Below are positions 1 through 7,742 of a stretch of 45,222 nt of DNA, piece by piece. Position 1 is the first letter of the stretch. Each line of letters starts with the position of its first letter. The position numbers were made by a program, and so were the translations under genes. Under the pieces are notes generated by a model. The model saw nothing but the letters and a program-made list of their open reading frames with translations. It did no database searches and was not told where the DNA came from. Source of the stretch: Streptomyces sp. WAC 04229 (lineage in GTDB: Bacteria; Actinomycetota; Actinomycetes; Streptomycetales; Streptomycetaceae); contig NZ_QHJH01000045.1 of NCBI RefSeq assembly GCF_003947455.1, positions 1-45,222 of the forward strand, written 5' to 3'.

Positions 1-367
1 GGCGGTGGCGGGGTGGGGTGTCGTTGTCGGGGTCGCGGGTGTAGGTGACGATGAGTTCGCGCAGGAGGGGGCTGACGGCGAGGACGGCGGGTGTGTCCAG
101 GCCGAGGGGGTTGTCGGTGGTGGGCAGGCCGACGAGGTGGAGGTCGAGTCCGCCGTGGGCCTGGTGCCGGTGGACGGTGCCGGCGGGGATCCAGAGGGCG
201 CGGGTGGCGGGAGCGATCCAGGAGCCCGCGTCGGTGGTCACCGCGATGGTGCCGCGGCTGGCGTAGGCGATCTGGTGGTCGTCGTGGCGGTGCGCGTCGA
301 TCTCGCCGCCGGAGGCCAGGTGCTGGGTCCGGGTCGGCGCGACAGCCGTGTGGCGGATTTCCTGCAT
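1..367 (-). CDS. AraC-family regulator, N-terminal cupin part (partial)
   Basis: Reading the minus strand from the ATG at 367 gives an open frame to the window edge, so the C-terminus is missing. The 122 visible residues look like the cupin sensor domain of an AraC-type regulator: an early HRHDDHQIAY stretch with metal-cupin-like histidines, then WIPAGTVHRH, then a conserved-looking PLLRELI near the edge. The DNA-binding HTH domain would lie outside the window. An ATG further upstream (396) runs into a stop after five codons, which supports 367. It diverges from the MFS exporter at 414 with about 46 bp between the starts, so local control of that exporter is a reasonable inference. Confidence 0.8.
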   Translation of the reverse strand, partial: MQEIRHTAVAPTRTQHLASGGEIDAHRHDDHQIAYASRGTIAVTTDAGSWIAPATRALWIPAGTVHRHQAHGGLDLHLVGLPTTDNPLGLDTPAVLAVSPLLRELIVTYTRDPDNDTPPRHR

Positions 368-413
368 CACCTGGCAATCTATCGGAAGCGCGTCATGGGG
401 CGCCGCTCCCAGC

Positions 414-1697
414 ATGGGTGGGGTGCGGAACAAGACATCGATCCTGCTGCTGGCCGTGGGGCACGCCTGCGTCGACATCTACCAGGGCGCCGTGGCGGCG
501 CTGATCCCGTTCTTCGTGGCCGAACGGGACTACACCTACGCGGCCGCCTCCGGCATCGTGCTGGCCGCGTCCCTGCTGTCGTCGGTGGCCCAGCCGCTGT
601 TCGGGGTGCTCACCGATCGATGGGCGATGCCGTGGCTGCTGCCGGTCAGCACCCTGCTGGGCGGGGTGGGCATCGCGCTCAGCGGCCTGAGCGGCTCCTA
701 CGGGCTCACCCTGTTCTTCGTCGCCGTCTCCGGCATCGGCGTGGCCGCCTACCACCCGGAATCCGCCCGCGTGGCCAGGAAGGCCGGCCAGGGAAGCCAC
801 AGCGCGATGAGCTGGTTCTCCCTCGGCGGCAACATCGGCTTCGCGCTCGCCCCGCTCATGGTGTCGGCCGCCGTCGGACACGGCTCCCTGCACCGGACAC
901 CCGTCCTCGTCCTGCCCGCGCTCGCCGGCGCCGCCCTGTGCGTACCCGTCCTGCGGATGCTCGCACGGCCCAGGACCGGCGCGGCCAGAACTCAAGTGCC
1001 CCCCGGCGCAGACGACGTGGCCTCGTTCGTGCGACTGTCGCTGGCGGTCGTCTTCCGCTCGGTCGTCTTCACCGGGCTGAGCACCTTCATCTCCCTCCAC
1101 GCCCAGCAGCGCATGCAAGGCAGCACCACCGCGGGCACCGCCGCCCTGTTCCTGCTGTTCCTGGGCGGAGCCGCCGGCTCGGTCCTGGGCGGCTTCCTGG
1201 CCGGTCGCTACAACCGCGTCCGCGTCTGCCGCTGGTCCTACCTGCTCTCCATCGCCGCCGTCACCGGCGTGATCCACACACCAGGCCCGGCCATGTTCCT
1301 CTTCGTGGCTCTCACCTCCGCCGGCCTGTACGTCCCCTTCTCGCTCCAGGTCACCCTCGGCCAGGACTACCTGCCCTCCCGCATCGGCACGGCCAGCGGC
1401 ATCACCCTCGGCCTCACCGTCAGCATCGGCGGCCTCGTCAGCCCCTTGCTGGGCCACCTCGCCGACACCACCACCCTCCGGACCGCCCTCACTCCCCTGA
1501 TCGCCATGCCGGCCCTGAGCTGGCTTCTCTTCCGCACCCTGCCGGAACCCACGCCCCCCACCCGCACCGCCACACCCGCATCCGCATCCGCATCCGCATC
1601 CGCATCCGCACAGCAAGCCGCTCACCCTCGCGCGGCCGATGACCAGTGCCCTTGCCGCCGAGCCGGGAGCGCTGGTTGTCAGAAGGCGACATCATGA
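414..1697 (+). CDS. MFS transporter, fosmidomycin-resistance (Fsr)-like
   Basis: This is a 427-residue membrane protein with about twelve hydrophobic segments. The N-terminus (HACVDIYQGAVAALIPFF) is the characteristic start of the Fsr-type branch of the major facilitator superfamily, drug/proton antiporters of the inner membrane. The ATG at 414 is preferred because TM1 begins about ten residues later; the frame is open further upstream, but those codons do not look like a transporter. The C-terminus is hydrophilic and contains an Ala-Ser run encoded by a hexanucleotide repeat. The adjacent divergent AraC gene may regulate it. The substrate cannot be told from sequence, and there is no sign that it belongs to the biosynthetic cluster 8 kb away. 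Confidence 0.85.
   Translation: MGGVRNKTSILLLAVGHACVDIYQGAVAALIPFFVAERDYTYAAASGIVLAASLLSSVAQPLFGVLTDRWAMPWLLPVSTLLGGVGIALSGLSGSYGLTLFFVAVSGIGVAAYHPESARVARKAGQGSHSAMSWFSLGGNIGFALAPLMVSAAVGHGSLHRTPVLVLPALAGAALCVPVLRMLARPRTGAARTQVPPGADDVASFVRLSLAVVFRSVVFTGLSTFISLHAQQRMQGSTTAGTAALFLLFLGGAAGSVLGGFLAGRYNRVRVCRWSYLLSIAAVTGVIHTPGPAMFLFVALTSAGLYVPFSLQVTLGQDYLPSRIGTASGITLGLTVSIGGLVSPLLGHLADTTTLRTALTPLIAMPALSWLLFRTLPEPTPPTRTATPASASASASASAQQAAHPRAADDQCPCRRAGSAGCQKATS
1576..1610 (+). repeat. Hexanucleotide tandem repeat (CCGCAT)n inside the MFS gene
   Basis: Five complete CCGCAT units plus a partial sixth run in tandem. They encode alternating Ala and Ser in the hydrophilic C-terminal tail of the transporter. 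Because the unit is 6 bp, slippage would change the tail length by two residues without shifting the frame. Confidence 0.9.
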
Positions 1698-1770
1698 GGG
1701 ATGGTTGCCTTAAGGCAACTGTTCCATCGAGGTGATGAGGTGAGGGATTCGCTCAGCGGGTCCTCGGTCT

Positions 1771-3426
1771 TTGGTATCCACCCAAGCACATACCGGCGCA
1801 AGCACGGATTCGGACCTCTCGTGGGGCGGGGCCCCGTACCCGGTTCTGGTCGCTGACGCAGAGGGCAGACTGACGCGCCGAAACGACGCTGCCGGCGCGC
1901 TCCTGCCCCGCGCGGTTCCCGGAACACCCCTGGTGGATGCGGCTCCCGCCTGGATCGCCGACGCTCATCAAGCGCTGCGCTTCCCCGGCCCGCGTACCGT
2001 CCCGGAGACCGATGGGCCGTGGTCCGGTGCGATCGGGGGCCGCCGTTTCGAGGCACATCCCAGTGTGCGGGACGACGGTTCGGTGGTGTGGTGGCTGGTT
2101 GACGACACCGATCACCAGTTGGCCCGGGAAGCCCTGCAGACGGAGCGGAAGCGGACCGCGTTCCTCGCCGAGGCGTCCAGCGCCCTGCTCTCCTCGCTGA
2201 ATCTGGGGCGCTGCATGGATGTGACCGCGCAGATGGCCGCCGAGAGCCTCGCCGATGCGGCGCTGGTCGTCGCGCCCGCCCGCGGGCGTCGGCTCCCGGT
2301 GGTGACGTGCCTGCGTGGCGGGGTTCCCAGCCTGGCGCAGGAGAAGGCGGACCCCGAGGGGGTGCCCGGTCTGGCGGAGGCGCTGCGGGGGTTCCCGCCG
2401 GTGCCCTCGCGGTGGATCGACCCCGCGGCGGCGCCGCGGTGGATGGTGCCCGAGGGCTTCGGGCCGGTCGGCTCGATAGTGATCACCCCGTTGCCCGGGC
2501 ACGGTGTCCCGGCCGGAGCGCTGGTGTTGCTGCGAAGGACGGAGACCGTCGCCTTCAGCGAGGAAGAGGAAGTCTTCGCACGGCTCTTCGCGGCCCGTTC
2601 CGGGGCGGCGATGTCGGCCGCCCGGCTCTACGCGGAGCAGAGCGCGATCACCGAGGTCCTGATGCGTGATCTTCTGCCGCCGGTGCTGCATCACGTCTCC
2701 GGGGTCGACTTCGCCGGCCGGTACCGGCCGGCGGGGGACCACGAACGCATCGGCGGGGACTTCTACGACGTGCACCCCGCCACCGCCGACGGTGACGCTT
2801 CCTTGGTCACGCTCGGGGATGTGTGCGGCAAGGGCCTGGAGGCCGCCGTACTGACCGGCAAGATCCGCAACACGCTGCACGCGCTGCTGCCGCTGGCGGA
2901 CGACCACGAGCGGATGCTCGACGTGCTCAACACCACACTGCTCAACTCGCACACCACTCGGTTCGCGACCCTGGTCCTGGCCTCCGCCAAGCGCCGGGGC
3001 AGCGAGGTGGATCTCAGGCTGACCAGCGGCGGCCACCCCGCCCCTCTGATCGTCCGCGCGGACGGCACCGTCGAGGAAGCCGGGACCCGCGGCACCCTGA
3101 TCGGGGCCGTGCCCACGATCTCCGCCCTCACCGCGGCCGTGTCCCTGGCCCCCGGCGAGTCCTGTGTCCTGTACACCGACGGCATCACCGAAGCCAGGGG
3201 CGGGCCGATGGGTGACGTCCTCTTCGGCGACGAGCGTCTCAAGCGCGCCTTGTCCGAGTGCGCGGGCATGCCCGCCGAGGGGATCGCGGAGCACGTGCAC
3301 ATGCTGGCCGCCCAGTGGCTCGGCCGAGGCCGTCACGACGACATGGCAGTCGTCGTGATCTCCGCTCCCCGCACCCACCGTCTGAGTGCGGTGAACGGCC
3401 ACACACGGGGCAGGTACACCGCATGA
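1771..3426 (+). CDS. PAS/GAF-SpoIIE-type PP2C phosphatase (RsbU-like)
   Basis: A 551-residue protein with three parts: a PAS-like N-terminus (about residues 17-115), a GAF-like middle (about 130-300) and a C-terminal SpoIIE/PP2C phosphatase domain (about 330-540). The phosphatase motifs are intact: GGDFYDV, GDVCGKGLEAA, YTDGITEARG and RHDDMAVVVI carry the metal-binding aspartates. Such enzymes dephosphorylate STAS anti-anti-sigma factors; a STAS protein lies two genes downstream. The frame is closed by a stop at 1741, so the start must be the TTG at 1771 or a later codon; no strong ribosome-binding site decides it. The stop overlaps the next start (ATGA), so the two genes are translationally coupled. 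Confidence 0.85.
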   Translation: MVSTQAHTGASTDSDLSWGGAPYPVLVADAEGRLTRRNDAAGALLPRAVPGTPLVDAAPAWIADAHQALRFPGPRTVPETDGPWSGAIGGRRFEAHPSVRDDGSVVWWLVDDTDHQLAREALQTERKRTAFLAEASSALLSSLNLGRCMDVTAQMAAESLADAALVVAPARGRRLPVVTCLRGGVPSLAQEKADPEGVPGLAEALRGFPPVPSRWIDPAAAPRWMVPEGFGPVGSIVITPLPGHGVPAGALVLLRRTETVAFSEEEEVFARLFAARSGAAMSAARLYAEQSAITEVLMRDLLPPVLHHVSGVDFAGRYRPAGDHERIGGDFYDVHPATADGDASLVTLGDVCGKGLEAAVLTGKIRNTLHALLPLADDHERMLDVLNTTLLNSHTTRFATLVLASAKRRGSEVDLRLTSGGHPAPLIVRADGTVEEAGTRGTLIGAVPTISALTAAVSLAPGESCVLYTDGITEARGGPMGDVLFGDERLKRALSECAGMPAEGIAEHVHMLAAQWLGRGRHDDMAVVVISAPRTHRLSAVNGHTRGRYTA

Positions 3427-4517
3427 ACGCCAGTGTCTCGCCCCACCTCGCAGCCGGCACGGACCTGCGGGAGCCGGTGGACCTGCTGTGGGACGCCGTC
3501 TCGGCGGGGGATGAGCACGCGGCCACCGAGCTGGTTCTCCGTGCCCTCGACGAAGGGGCCGGACCGGAGAGCGTGCTGCTGGATGTCATCGCGGCCGTGC
3601 AGGGCAAGGTGGGTGAGGAGTGGGCGGCCAACCGGCTCAGCGTTGCCCAGGAGCACGCCGCGACCGCCATCAACGAGCGGGCGGTCACCGCGGTGAGCGT
3701 GCACCCCTCCGCCCGCACCGCGGTCTCCCGGGGCCGGATCACCGTCGCCTGCGTGGACGGCGAGTGGCACGCCCTGCCCGCCCGGCTCCTGGCCGAAGTA
3801 CTGAAACTGCGCGGCTGGCAGATCGACTACCTCGGTGCGCAGGTCCCGTCACCGCACCTCATCGACCACCTTCACAGGACCCGCGCCGACGCGGTCGCCC
3901 TGTCCAGCTCGATCGCCACGCGGCTGCCCACGGCCCACGCGGCCGTCACCGCGTGCCAGGCCGTCGGCGTGCCCGTCCTCGTCGGAGGCGCCGCGTTCGG
4001 ACCCGACGGGCGGTACGCACGACTGCTGGGCGCCGACGCGTGGGCCCCCGACGCCCGCACTGCCGCCGACCGCCTCGCCCAGGGGCCGCTGCCCCGGCCG
4101 CGGCCCGACCATCAGCAGATCGACGACCTGCCCCACCTGTCGGACCAGGAGTACACCCTGGTCAGCCGGAACAGCAGGTCCCTGGTGCGCGCCGTCTTCA
4201 CCCAGCTGGAGACAACGTTTCCGGCCATGGCGTCCTACGACGATCTGCAACGCGAGCGGACCGCGGAGGACTTGGCGCACATCGTGGAATTCCTCGCCAC
4301 CGCCCTCTACCTCGGCGACGAAGCCCTCTTCACCGGGTTCATCACCTGGACCGCGCAGATCCTGGTGGCGCGGGGTGTGCCGGCGAGGAGTCTGCCGCCG
4401 GCACTGGGGCTGCTGGCCCACGAACTCAAGGACTTCCCCCGGGCCTGCCGCATGCTCCGGGCTGCCACCCTCGTGCTCACGACCGCCCACTCCGACACCG
4501 CCGGGACCACCGCATGA
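3423..4517 (+). CDS. Cobalamin-binding sensor protein, CarH-like B12 domain
   Basis: A 364-residue protein with no MerR-type HTH. Residues about 15-95 form a helical B12-cap domain and about 103-215 a Rossmann-like B12-binding domain. Trp67 and Glu77-His78 reproduce the W-x9-EH signature of the adenosylcobalamin photoreceptor CarH/LitR. His116 in the E-x-H motif is the expected lower axial cobalt ligand. The C-terminal ~120 residues are helical and unrecognised; they may be the output domain. The gene is coupled by ATGA overlaps to the SpoIIE phosphatase upstream and the STAS gene downstream. A cobalamin-dependent input, perhaps light, into a partner-switching system is therefore the natural inference. 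The cobalamin-binding assignment is firm; the photosensory role is not. Confidence 0.85.
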   Translation: MNASVSPHLAAGTDLREPVDLLWDAVSAGDEHAATELVLRALDEGAGPESVLLDVIAAVQGKVGEEWAANRLSVAQEHAATAINERAVTAVSVHPSARTAVSRGRITVACVDGEWHALPARLLAEVLKLRGWQIDYLGAQVPSPHLIDHLHRTRADAVALSSSIATRLPTAHAAVTACQAVGVPVLVGGAAFGPDGRYARLLGADAWAPDARTAADRLAQGPLPRPRPDHQQIDDLPHLSDQEYTLVSRNSRSLVRAVFTQLETTFPAMASYDDLQRERTAEDLAHIVEFLATALYLGDEALFTGFITWTAQILVARGVPARSLPPALGLLAHELKDFPRACRMLRAATLVLTTAHSDTAGTTA

Positions 4518-4927
4518 CCGCAATACCCCCCGATGACCTGCGCCTCGTCACGGTCGACACGCAGAACGAGGTCCGTATCGAGGTGCATGGCGACCTCGAC
4601 TACGACCATGCCGACCTCCTCCTGGACGAGGCAACCGCCCAGCTCGCGGCCCGGCCCGGCCTCGAGGACCTCCATCTGCACTGCGCGGGACTCCGCATGG
4701 TCGACTCCTTGGGCCTGTCCGTCCTGCTGATGATCGGCCGCCGCACCACTCAGGCAGGAGTGCGACTGCACCTGGACGATCGACCTGCGCAGCTGGACCG
4801 TCTCCTGGACCTCACCGGCACCCTCGGCCACCTCACTGCTTCGGTCCCCGCCCGCGCCCCACGCTCCGTGGCGGGCGAAGACGACCTCCTTGCGGCCGGT
4901 CCCACCGGACCGGACGGCACCACCTGA
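4514..4927 (+). CDS. STAS-domain anti-anti-sigma factor-like protein
   Basis: A 137-residue SpoIIAA/RsbV-type protein. The STAS core covers roughly residues 8-110. The segment CAGLRMVDSLGLSVLL holds the conserved D-S pair, whose serine is the usual kinase target. Family role: the unphosphorylated form binds an RsbW-type anti-sigma kinase and frees a sigma factor, and a SpoIIE phosphatase reactivates it. The start overlaps the B12-protein stop (ATGA), making it the third gene of one operon. The ~25-residue acidic C-terminal tail is extra to the domain. No kinase lies in this operon; the nearest is the ATPase at 5528-5926 on the other strand. Confidence 0.88.
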   Translation: MTAIPPDDLRLVTVDTQNEVRIEVHGDLDYDHADLLLDEATAQLAARPGLEDLHLHCAGLRMVDSLGLSVLLMIGRRTTQAGVRLHLDDRPAQLDRLLDLTGTLGHLTASVPARAPRSVAGEDDLLAAGPTGPDGTT

Positions 4928-4976
4928 ACCAGTGTCCGGCCGCCGGCCGGGCAGAAGCACACCACTGAGGGCCACC

Positions 4977-5483
4977 ATGACCGCACCGGACGCAGCCCCC
5001 GACAGGACCTGCCATGAGGCGATACGGTCCGCCGGCAGCATCACCGAACTCCTCGACGTGCTGTGGGAGCACGCCAGGAATGCCACCGACGGTGGCACCA
5101 CGCCCACGTCGACATCCCAGCTGCGCCTGATGTACCTCGCCGACCGTGCGGACGGGATCCGGATGCGCGCCGTCTGCCAACTGCTCGCCTCCGCACCGTC
5201 CACCGTGACCCGCATGTGCGACCGCCTGCAAGCCGTCGGCTTCCTCGAACGCCTGCCCTGCCCCGGCAACGGCCGCGAGATCATCCTGCGGCTGACCCCC
5301 GCGGGCACCCGGCACCTGCTGCGCATCCGCGAGCAACGCGACCGAGTGCTCCACCGTGCCATCAGCAGCCTGCCCGCCACCGAGCGGCGTGCCCTCGCCA
5401 CGGGACTCGCCGCGCTGCAAGCACAGCTCGACACCGATCACGGCGACGAGGACGCAACGCCCGCAGCACACTCCGCGGCTTGA
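4977..5483 (+). CDS. MarR-family transcriptional regulator
   Basis: A 168-residue winged-helix protein. The HTH (about residues 60-85) includes the typical LLASAPSTVTRMCDRLQAVGFLER recognition-helix and wing pattern, followed by the MarR wing (GREIILRLTPAG) and a dimerisation helix. The ATG at 4977 has GAGG about 6 bp upstream. It lies 49 bp after the STAS gene and may be the last gene of that operon. It converges with the ATPase gene at 5528. The ligand and targets are unknown. Confidence 0.85.
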   Translation: MTAPDAAPDRTCHEAIRSAGSITELLDVLWEHARNATDGGTTPTSTSQLRLMYLADRADGIRMRAVCQLLASAPSTVTRMCDRLQAVGFLERLPCPGNGREIILRLTPAGTRHLLRIREQRDRVLHRAISSLPATERRALATGLAALQAQLDTDHGDEDATPAAHSAA

Positions 5484-5527
5484 GCGCCGTGTCCCCTGCG
5501 GGGGATCACTCGTCCGCGGACGCCGCG

Positions 5528-5926
5528 TCAACCGTGGGCGGTGGTGCGCAGTACGGCCCCGATCGTCTTTCCGGCAGCAGTGGTACGCACCCACACCTCG
5601 GCACTGAGCAGTTGGATCAAGGGCCAGCCGAACCCGCCCGGAGCATCAGCCCGGTCGCGGGCGTGGGTACGCGGGACGACGGGTGACGCGTCGGTCACGC
5701 TGATGGTGATCGTGTCCTGAGCGAGGCGCGCGTAGAAGGCCATCAGGCCGCCGCCGTGCCGGCCGGCGTTGGTGACCAACTCCGTGACCACGAGCAGGAT
5801 GTCGTCGATGACCCGCGGAGGCGGGGCCGGATGGCACGTCAGAAGCAGTTCTCGGACGCGGTCACGCGCGGTGGCGGCGCTGAGGGGCGGCTCCAGCCCA
5901 CCGGCTTTCGTCTCGGCTGTGGTCAC
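5528..5926 (-). CDS. RsbW-like HATPase (anti-sigma kinase family)
   Basis: A 132-residue protein with a GHKL ATPase fold. The N-box ELVTNAGRHG and the G-rich lid GGFGWPL are visible. Short stand-alone ATPases of this type are abundant in Streptomyces and act as anti-sigma serine kinases or as regulators of STAS proteins. It is the last gene of a minus-strand module following a SpoIIE-like phosphatase and a STAS protein, so its likely partner is the STAS protein at 5994-6365. Confidence 0.85.
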   Translation of the reverse strand: MTTAETKAGGLEPPLSAATARDRVRELLLTCHPAPPPRVIDDILLVVTELVTNAGRHGGGLMAFYARLAQDTITISVTDASPVVPRTHARDRADAPGGFGWPLIQLLSAEVWVRTTAAGKTIGAVLRTTAHG

Positions 5927-5993
5927 GTGCCTTCGCCCCCTCTCCTCTCGGCCTCTCCCCCAGGCGGCCGGCCGAGCCTCTGGGGTGCGGCGC

Positions 5994-6365
5994 TCATGGC
6001 CGGTGGGCGGCGTCGCCGCGGGACCTGATCAGGGCCATGGCCGCCCCGATGTCGCTGGTGAGGTCGAAGGCACGGGCGACGTCGGTCAGCGTGAGAAGCC
6101 GCTCCACCACCGGGGGCAACTGGGTGAGCACGAGCGGGACGCCCACTCGGTCGTGTTCGGTCTTGGCGGCCAGCAGCGTGTGGAGGAAGCCGGAGTCGGC
6201 GAACGTGACCTTGGCCAGATCCAGGATGGTGCCCGTCGGGCGTTCCACCGGAGGGGCCAGGGTCAGGGCCAGGCTTTCGTCGCTGTCGGGGTCGAACTCC
6301 CCGACGGCCTGCACGATCCGCACCTCGTCGACCGTCGTGACGGTCACCTCAGCTTCGACTCCCAT
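5994..6365 (-). CDS. STAS-domain anti-anti-sigma factor-like protein
   Basis: A 123-residue STAS protein. The start is set at the ATG at 6365, where the domain begins (VEAEVTVTTVDEVRIVQAVGEFD); the longer open frame upstream is low-complexity and unlike the family. The motif KVTFADSGFLHTLLAAK carries the D-S pair with the phosphorylatable serine. It lies between the SpoIIE-like phosphatase (upstream, about 100 bp) and the RsbW-like ATPase (downstream, about 67 bp), which gives a complete phosphatase/antagonist/kinase set. Confidence 0.88.
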   Translation of the reverse strand: MGVEAEVTVTTVDEVRIVQAVGEFDPDSDESLALTLAPPVERPTGTILDLAKVTFADSGFLHTLLAAKTEHDRVGVPLVLTQLPPVVERLLTLTDVARAFDLTSDIGAAMALIRSRGDAAHRP

Positions 6366-6465
6366 GCGGGGATTGTCCCAGGTCGCCGAAGAGGAGACAC
6401 AGTGAGGGGTACGAGGAGCTACTGGGGACGCGGGCGCACGCGCGTCGGCGGCCGTCCTCGGTTCG

Positions 6466-7632
6466 TCAGTCCCGCCCGTACCAGTCGAGGCAGACGACCA
6501 GGGCGTCGTCGTCCAAGGGCGTGTTGCCGCGGTACGTGGCCAGCTCACGCAGCACCGCTCCGGGCACCTGCTGCGGCGGCAGCAGCCGGGCGGCGGTCAG
6601 TGAACGGGCGAGCGCTCGTTCCCCGTACTTCTCCGCCGAAGGGGAGACCGAGTCGTAGACGCCGTCGCTGCCGATCAGCAGCCGGTCGCCGGGAAGCACC
6701 TGGAAGTACTCGGAGGTGTAGTGGGTGTCCTCGAACATACCGAGAGGCAACTGCGCCTCCAGGGGCAGGGAGTCGACGTCCTTGTCCCGCATCCGCCAGA
6801 TGCGGGGCGATCCGGCGTCCACGGCCTCGACCTCGCCGGTCGCGAGGTCGAAGCGCAGCAGAACGACCGACACGTGCGCGGAACCGCGGTACTGCGCGTA
6901 CACCGCCTGGTCGGCGAGTGCCGCCTGGTCGGCCAGGCCCAGCCCGGCACGCCGGGCGTTGCGCATGGCGTTGACGGCGAGGTTGGTGAGCAGGGCCGCC
7001 TCGATGCCCTCGCCCATGCCATTGGTGACGGTGAGCGTGAGATGGTCGGCGGACGCGGACCAGTCGAAGTTGTCCCCGAAGATCGCGTACGCGGGCTCCA
7101 GATGGCCGCCGAGGGAGAACTCGGGGCGAGAGCAGGCACGGCCCGGCAGCAGCTGCCACTGCATCTCCGCCGCCAGGGTCAGGCGCGCGGCACGCCGAGC
7201 GAGCAGATAGAGGTCGGTGTCACGCTCCGCGACGAGGATCTCGTGGCCGAGAACGTCGCAGAGGTGCTGCATCTCCGGAATCAGCTCCTGAGAGTGGCGG
7301 TCCTCCGGCAGGGTGACGGACAGGACTCCCAGGCGGTCGCCGCGGATCGTGACCGGGAGGTGAACGGTCACCGCGTGTGCGTCGGGATCGGCGAGAACGA
7401 AGGGTTCCTGCGACCCGAACGCCCTGCCCTGCGGGCTGTCGTGGATCATGACCGGCTCCGTGGTGAACGGCACCGTCTCGACCGCCTGGAGCGAGCGCAT
7501 TCCGTAGTCGGCCATGCGCAGTTCGACGCGTGCGGCGCCGTACTGCTCCATGAGGGCGGCTGTCACGACGTCGAGCAGCGCGTTCGGCGTCGCCGCACGC
7601 AGCGCTCGCTCCACGGAGGTGAGTCTGTCCAC
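6466..7632 (-). CDS. GAF-SpoIIE-type phosphatase with altered metal motif
   Basis: A 388-residue protein. Residues about 10-150 resemble a GAF sensor and about 165-385 a SpoIIE/PP2C domain. The first motif is FGDNFDW (canonical GGDWYDV). The second is TNGMGEGIEAALL, where the family normally has GDVMGHG, so an Asn replaces a metal-binding Asp. The later SDGVYDS and LDDDALVVCL motifs are present. It could be a phosphatase with altered metal binding or a pseudo-phosphatase scaffold. The start is the GTG at 7632, preceded by a GGGAGCGGGA stretch. It is the first gene of the minus-strand partner-switching module. Confidence 0.8.
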   Translation of the reverse strand: MDRLTSVERALRAATPNALLDVVTAALMEQYGAARVELRMADYGMRSLQAVETVPFTTEPVMIHDSPQGRAFGSQEPFVLADPDAHAVTVHLPVTIRGDRLGVLSVTLPEDRHSQELIPEMQHLCDVLGHEILVAERDTDLYLLARRAARLTLAAEMQWQLLPGRACSRPEFSLGGHLEPAYAIFGDNFDWSASADHLTLTVTNGMGEGIEAALLTNLAVNAMRNARRAGLGLADQAALADQAVYAQYRGSAHVSVVLLRFDLATGEVEAVDAGSPRIWRMRDKDVDSLPLEAQLPLGMFEDTHYTSEYFQVLPGDRLLIGSDGVYDSVSPSAEKYGERALARSLTAARLLPPQQVPGAVLRELATYRGNTPLDDDALVVCLDWYGRD

Positions 7633-7742
7633 TTGTCCCGCTCCCTTACGTACCGCTTCCAGCGGTTGCGTCGCATTCTAGCGATGTGACTGTCTTCGAC
7701 AGCGGGCGTACGGACTGGCGGTGAACGGGCCCGTCGGCTTCG

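Noticed and set aside
5..1642. Long open frames with Arg/Pro/Gly-rich products on both strands (e.g. 5-1642, 393-1625, 18275-20344, 21647-23713, 38461-39906)
   Set aside because: They are antisense or shifted-frame shadows typical of high-GC DNA; no domain or motif is visible and they overlap clearly identified genes.
5492..5505. TCCCC/GGGGA hairpin between the MarR and ATPase genes
   Set aside because: The stem is only five base pairs, common by chance in this base composition.
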